A program made the translations under genes and the position numbers. The notes under the pieces are model-generated. The model made no database searches. It saw only the letters and a program-made list of their open reading frames with translations, and had not been told where the DNA came from. 64,000 nucleotides of DNA from UBA2336 sp049306095 (lineage in GTDB: Bacteria > Bacteroidota > Bacteroidia > Cytophagales > Cyclobacteriaceae), in NCBI GenBank assembly GCA_049306095.1, contig JBAQPU010000022.1:124001-188000 (forward strand), in the 5' to 3' direction. Within the stretch, counting starts at the first letter, position 1; each line of letters begins with the position of its first letter. Of this stretch, positions 61,097 to 64,000 are shown in pieces.

Positions 61097-62251
61097 TTAG
61101 TTTGCTTTTTGAGTGTCATCAGGCCACTTTGTTTCTACTACTTCTATTTTAGAATTAGGTGTTAAGCTCGCAGTTCCAACAACCGCTATCTTATCACCGG
61201 CTTTTAATCCTTTCGTAATCACCCACGCATCGCCTACCTTTTGCCCTGCTTCAACGGTGGTAACTTTTAACGTGCTGGAGTCACTTACTGTAAATACCTG
61301 TGAAAGACTTTGTAACTGGAATACCGCTCGCTGAGGTACGATCACTGCATTTGGCAAGGTGTTTAATAAAACCCGTGTTTTTACGAACAATCCGGGCCGC
61401 AGCAAACCATTCGGATTAGGGAAGGCGGCTTCGATCGTTAGTGTTCCGGTCTTCGGGTCAATTTCCCGATCTGCAAAATTCACTTCTCCCTTATGGGGAT
61501 AAATCGAATCGTCAGCCAATATAAGCTGTACATTCTTTTTTGCGGATGCTAATTCTTCTTTTGTAAGTTTTGCGATACGTAAGTATTCACGCTCACTGAT
61601 TTGGAATCTTACGCGAACGCCACCAATACTTGAAATGGTGGTAAGAATAGAATTACTTCCAATGCGGCTCACGTAATCGCCTACGCGTACATTCGAAATT
61701 CCCACTACGCCATCAAAGGGAGCATACACACGTGTATAACCAAGTTCTATTTTTGAATTTTGTAGTGAAGCTTCTGAAGCTTTCACTTGTGCCTGCGCTG
61801 CTTCGTAGGCGGCTGTCGCGTTGTCAAGATCTTTTTTGCTCAGCGCGTTCATTTCTGTGAGGGGCTTCACACGGTTGAGCTCATTTTGTGCCCGTACCAT
61901 CTCTGTTTTAGCGCTGGCTAATTCACTGGCTTCACGGTCAACACGGGTTTGATATTGGATGTCATCTATAATATAGAGTAGCTGGCCTTTTTTAACCGAA
62001 GATCCTTCCTTGAAATTAACAGAAGTAACCCACCCCTCGACACGAGAGCGTATATCAACATCAGACATGCCAAAGGTTTGGGAGACAAATTCCTCATAGA
62101 GGGGAACATCGGTTTGTACCGCCTTGATTACATTGACTTTAGCCGGTGGCAGGCTTACCGTTTCTGATTTTTTGCCGCAAGCTCCGGTTAGTGCCAGCAA
62201 TAATATTACCGTCCATCTCTGAAGGCCAACCGAAGGGATTAGAAGTTTCAT
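61097..62251 (-). CDS. RND efflux periplasmic adaptor (membrane fusion protein)
   Basis: 384 residues from ATG 62251; the frame runs to 62308 but the signal peptide begins at MKLLIPSVGLQRWTVILLLALTGAC with lipobox TGAC. VRSRVEGWVTSVNFKEGSSVKKGQLLYIID is the biotinyl-lipoyl half, EMVRAQNELNRVKPLTEMNALSKKDLD the helical hairpin, and IDPKTGTLTIEAAFPNPNGLLRPGLFVKTRV the barrel domain. It bridges the pump to the outer-membrane channel. First gene of the efflux operon; no regulator gene adjoins it in the window. Confidence 0.93.
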   Translation of the reverse strand: MKLLIPSVGLQRWTVILLLALTGACGKKSETVSLPPAKVNVIKAVQTDVPLYEEFVSQTFGMSDVDIRSRVEGWVTSVNFKEGSSVKKGQLLYIIDDIQYQTRVDREASELASAKTEMVRAQNELNRVKPLTEMNALSKKDLDNATAAYEAAQAQVKASEASLQNSKIELGYTRVYAPFDGVVGISNVRVGDYVSRIGSNSILTTISSIGGVRVRFQISEREYLRIAKLTKEELASAKKNVQLILADDSIYPHKGEVNFADREIDPKTGTLTIEAAFPNPNGLLRPGLFVKTRVLLNTLPNAVIVPQRAVFQLQSLSQVFTVSDSSTLKVTTVEAGQKVGDAWVITKGLKAGDKIAVVGTASLTPNSKIEVVETKWPDDTQKAN

Positions 62252-62442
62252 AGGGTAAAATTTTGGAGACTTAAGATAGAAAATGTCGCTATATAAATAA
62301 GGCAACAAAGTTAAAAAACAAACTGGTTTTGATTTAGGATATTGTTTGAAATACCCTTTTTAGGTTTTTGCGGGGGTTAGGGCGTATGGTTTTGAACAGA
62401 CTTAAAAAAAAACCTATATTCGCTCAAATTAATATCTATTTT

Positions 62443-62943
62443 ATGAAGACTATCTTATCCATCATTGCCTGTCTGTTTTCCCTGACTGTTTTGGCCCAAA
62501 CTGCCACTAAAGCAGCCCCTTCAACAACGCCCAAAGCGAAAGTAGCTACGTGCTATGATCAATGGTATGCTGTATTTAAGGAGCGTGGAGCGAGTCCGAT
62601 TGCGGATGGCACCCACGAGGTGATCATCAGCTTGCGCAATGAGTATGATTATGCTGAGTGTTTCATGGGTAAAATTGATGTGAAGGATGGAAGGCTTGCC
62701 GGTAAACTTCAGATTCAGAAAGTAGATGGCAGCTATGAAGATTTTCAAAAAAAGGTGAGCAGTGTTTATCAAAATGCCGATGGTGTTGTGAAAGAAGAAT
62801 TGCGTGATATAACTAATGGAATGAGTGAGGCCCTTGAACTGGGCAGCGGAGAAAGAATCAGATTATTCTTTTACAAATCCGTTGGCGTTAAGGAAAAGGC
62901 AAACAAGAAAGCGCCTGCACCTGCCGCCCTTATCAAGAATTAA
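62443..62943 (+). CDS. Secreted protein of unknown function
   Basis: 166 residues from MKTILSIIACLFSLTVLAQ; the frame is open to 62368 but only this start gives a clean signal peptide. CYDQWYAVFKERGASPIADGTHEVIISLRNEYDYAECFMGKIDVKDGRLAGKLQIQKVDGSYEDF is a small alpha/beta module with two cysteines, and the C-terminus is Lys/Ala/Pro-rich. No family recognised. It is divergent from the efflux operon and followed by the ATTGAGA repeat cluster. Confidence 0.65.
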   Translation: MKTILSIIACLFSLTVLAQTATKAAPSTTPKAKVATCYDQWYAVFKERGASPIADGTHEVIISLRNEYDYAECFMGKIDVKDGRLAGKLQIQKVDGSYEDFQKKVSSVYQNADGVVKEELRDITNGMSEALELGSGERIRLFFYKSVGVKEKANKKAPAPAALIKN

Positions 62944-62980
62944 TTTCATCCATTGCGGCCATATTTTCTCTAGGATCATT

Positions 62981-63133
62981 TCGCGGCCTTTGTGCCGTGA
63001 TCTCAATTCATTTCGTTGTTTACACAAAGCTTAAGTTGCAAAGAAAATTTTTTGGGTGATTTGCCTAAGAGATTGAGACCCCGGCACAAGGACGGGGATT
63101 TTTTCCTTCGCGGTCCCGTGCTGCGATCTCAAT
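62981..63133. repeat. Cluster of three ATTGAGA-type repeat copies
   Basis: Copies at 62981-63008 (minus), 63071-63098 (plus) and 63107-63133 (minus) share ATTGAGA(C/T)C followed by CGGCACA or CAGCACG and a G-rich end. The middle copy is an exact 18-nt match to 21673-21690 and forms CCCCG...CGGGG followed by six T, so it may also terminate the 62443 gene. The alternating orientation resembles a REP-type cluster. The gap to the QEGLA gene contains nothing else I can identify. Confidence 0.65.
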
Positions 63134-63145
63134 ACATCTTGTTGT

Positions 63146-64000
63146 TTAATTCAGCAAATACATTTGCCGGTTAAATTCATCCTCGCTATCCAGAAAGCGA
63201 TTGACATCTACTTTATCTAATTTAATGTACGTCATAAAGGCCGAATAGGCCATCACCGCGGCCAGCCTTCTCAGATCGGTAGCCCACGTTGGTATGTACA
63301 CGGGAGGGATCAACCAGCCGTTTGTAAAATGTGGCGATAGTCGAATCGTATCGGCAAGGGTAAGTCTGCCGGCAAACAAATTATTTACTAACTCGGGCCG
63401 GTTGTCGCGAATAGCCACACGCAGGAACGTGTGTACCTCTAAAATGCCTTGCAGGTAAACAGCATCCTTCGTAAACACAATGCCATCCTTCACGGCTCCA
63501 CCTCTGAAAATCCGTTGTGCCGATCGCACCGCTTCAACTTCAGGTTGCCCCGCCTCCAGGAAATACCTGAACACGTCTATGAAATCGGCACCATCCATTG
63601 CCATCTTGATCGCGATCACACGAAGCGCAATTCTCCTTAATCGTGTAATGTCCATCGCCCCGGTGAGGAGTTCAGCCAGTACAGCAATGCCTTCCTGTGT
63701 TCGGGTCGTACGCGGTGCACCCAACCCTAACGATTTTAAATTGGTTTGTTTTTTTCCATTCAGTTGCGTTGCTGTATGAATAAATGCTTCATGATAAAGA
63801 AGCTGATCTTTATCAAGCTTGGAAAACATGGCGCTTCCGCGGATACGAATGCGGGTTGAACCGGCAAGCGCTTTGGAAGAAATATCGGGATCAAGAACAA
63901 CTTCCACTGTATCGTGCTCAAAAAACTCATCTACCTCACTTTTTAACCATCCGGCAAATTCATTGGCTGAGATGGTTGCTTCTGCCGATTGGATGTGTTG
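63146..64000 (-). CDS. QEGLA-motif DUF1704 protein (flavohemoglobin expression-modulating type), partial
   Basis: About 284 residues visible; the frame continues off the right edge, so the N-terminus is missing. LLYHEAFIHTATQLNG carries HExxxH zinc ligands and TQEGIAVLAELLTG is the QEGLA-type motif of the DUF1704/TIGR02421 family, relatives of tyrosine carboxypeptidase-like metalloproteins. Bacterial members have been named flavohemoglobin expression-modulating proteins; the molecular activity is not certain. The C-terminal half is helical, ending QMYLLN. Confidence 0.85.
   Translation of the reverse strand, partial: QHIQSAEATISANEFAGWLKSEVDEFFEHDTVEVVLDPDISSKALAGSTRIRIRGSAMFSKLDKDQLLYHEAFIHTATQLNGKKQTNLKSLGLGAPRTTRTQEGIAVLAELLTGAMDITRLRRIALRVIAIKMAMDGADFIDVFRYFLEAGQPEVEAVRSAQRIFRGGAVKDGIVFTKDAVYLQGILEVHTFLRVAIRDNRPELVNNLFAGRLTLADTIRLSPHFTNGWLIPPVYIPTWATDLRRLAAVMAYSAFMTYIKLDKVDVNRFLDSEDEFNRQMYLLN

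Noticed and set aside
1..64000. tRNA, rRNA, insertion sequences or prophage
   Set aside because: I searched the intergenic regions by eye for T-loop-like motifs and for transposase or phage proteins and found none; a covariance-model search would be decisive.

Overview
The window looks like a contiguous piece of a Bacteroidota chromosome, most likely from the Cytophagales (Cyclobacteriaceae or a relative). The placement is an inference from family content and gene style: DUF4292, DUF6588, BT_3928-type DoxX, DUF4136, DUF3575, DUF2490, DUF1599 and QEGLA-type DUF1704 proteins, Bacteroidota-type lipoprotein signals, an archaeal-type prolyl-tRNA synthetase, folP next to a CdaA-type diadenylate cyclase, and TAnnTTTG-like promoter elements with little Shine-Dalgarno sequence. 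No rRNA, tRNA, IS element, phage or CRISPR array was found. Genes are dense; the largest gap is the ~296 bp at 11137-11432, which holds operator-like palindromes and a hairpin array.

Layout. 1-8318 (minus): a cell-envelope run of flippase, TPR protein, DUF4292 lipoprotein, EnvC-like LytM protein, TatA, GatA and the start of an MltD-like lytic transglycosylase. 7359-9851: the two-step threonine-to-glycine pathway (Tdh and Kbl) as a divergent pair with a 63-residue companion protein. 9869-11136: an ArsR/AHSA1/DUF1801 operon. 11433-15875: CdaA, FolP, DUF1599, a DoxX-like membrane protein and shikimate kinase. 15865-29907: mostly housekeeping and membrane genes (outer membrane protein, Tyr-rich secreted protein, ProS, NfeD/FloA, exonuclease, amino-acid permease, SMP-30 protein, saccharopine dehydrogenase-like enzyme, hotdog and Mpo1-like proteins, GNAT/FemAB-like protein, glycosyltransferase, RsgA).

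30025-34729 is a surface-polysaccharide accessory block: an AT-rich methyltransferase-fold gene, three Stealth-family phosphotransferases and a GT2 glycosyltransferase. 34920-38606 holds outer-membrane barrels and DUF4136 lipoproteins. 38777-50351 is the most interesting block: two secreted Cys-type arylsulfatases, a lipoprotein formylglycine-generating enzyme with both catalytic cysteines, an alpha-carbonic anhydrase lipoprotein, a DcaP-like porin, three further barrels and a TolB/FlgO-TPR protein. It reads as a self-contained extracytoplasmic organosulfate-handling locus. 50381-64000 holds small secreted proteins, YqhA, a giant AsmA-like protein, a K+ channel, a complete RND efflux operon (adaptor, pump, outer-membrane channel) and a partial QEGLA-motif metallopeptidase-like protein at the right edge.

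Several small non-coding patterns stand out: a TGGTYTGTG hairpin family (array at 11303-11424, single copy at 43386-43409), an ATTGAGA dispersed repeat (four copies), a near-symmetric GGATTA/TAATCC cluster between tdh and kbl, twin palindromes before arsR whose core recurs at 51404, an 11-bp tandem repeat before the second sulfatase, and a palindrome embedded in the coding start of the RND outer-membrane channel.
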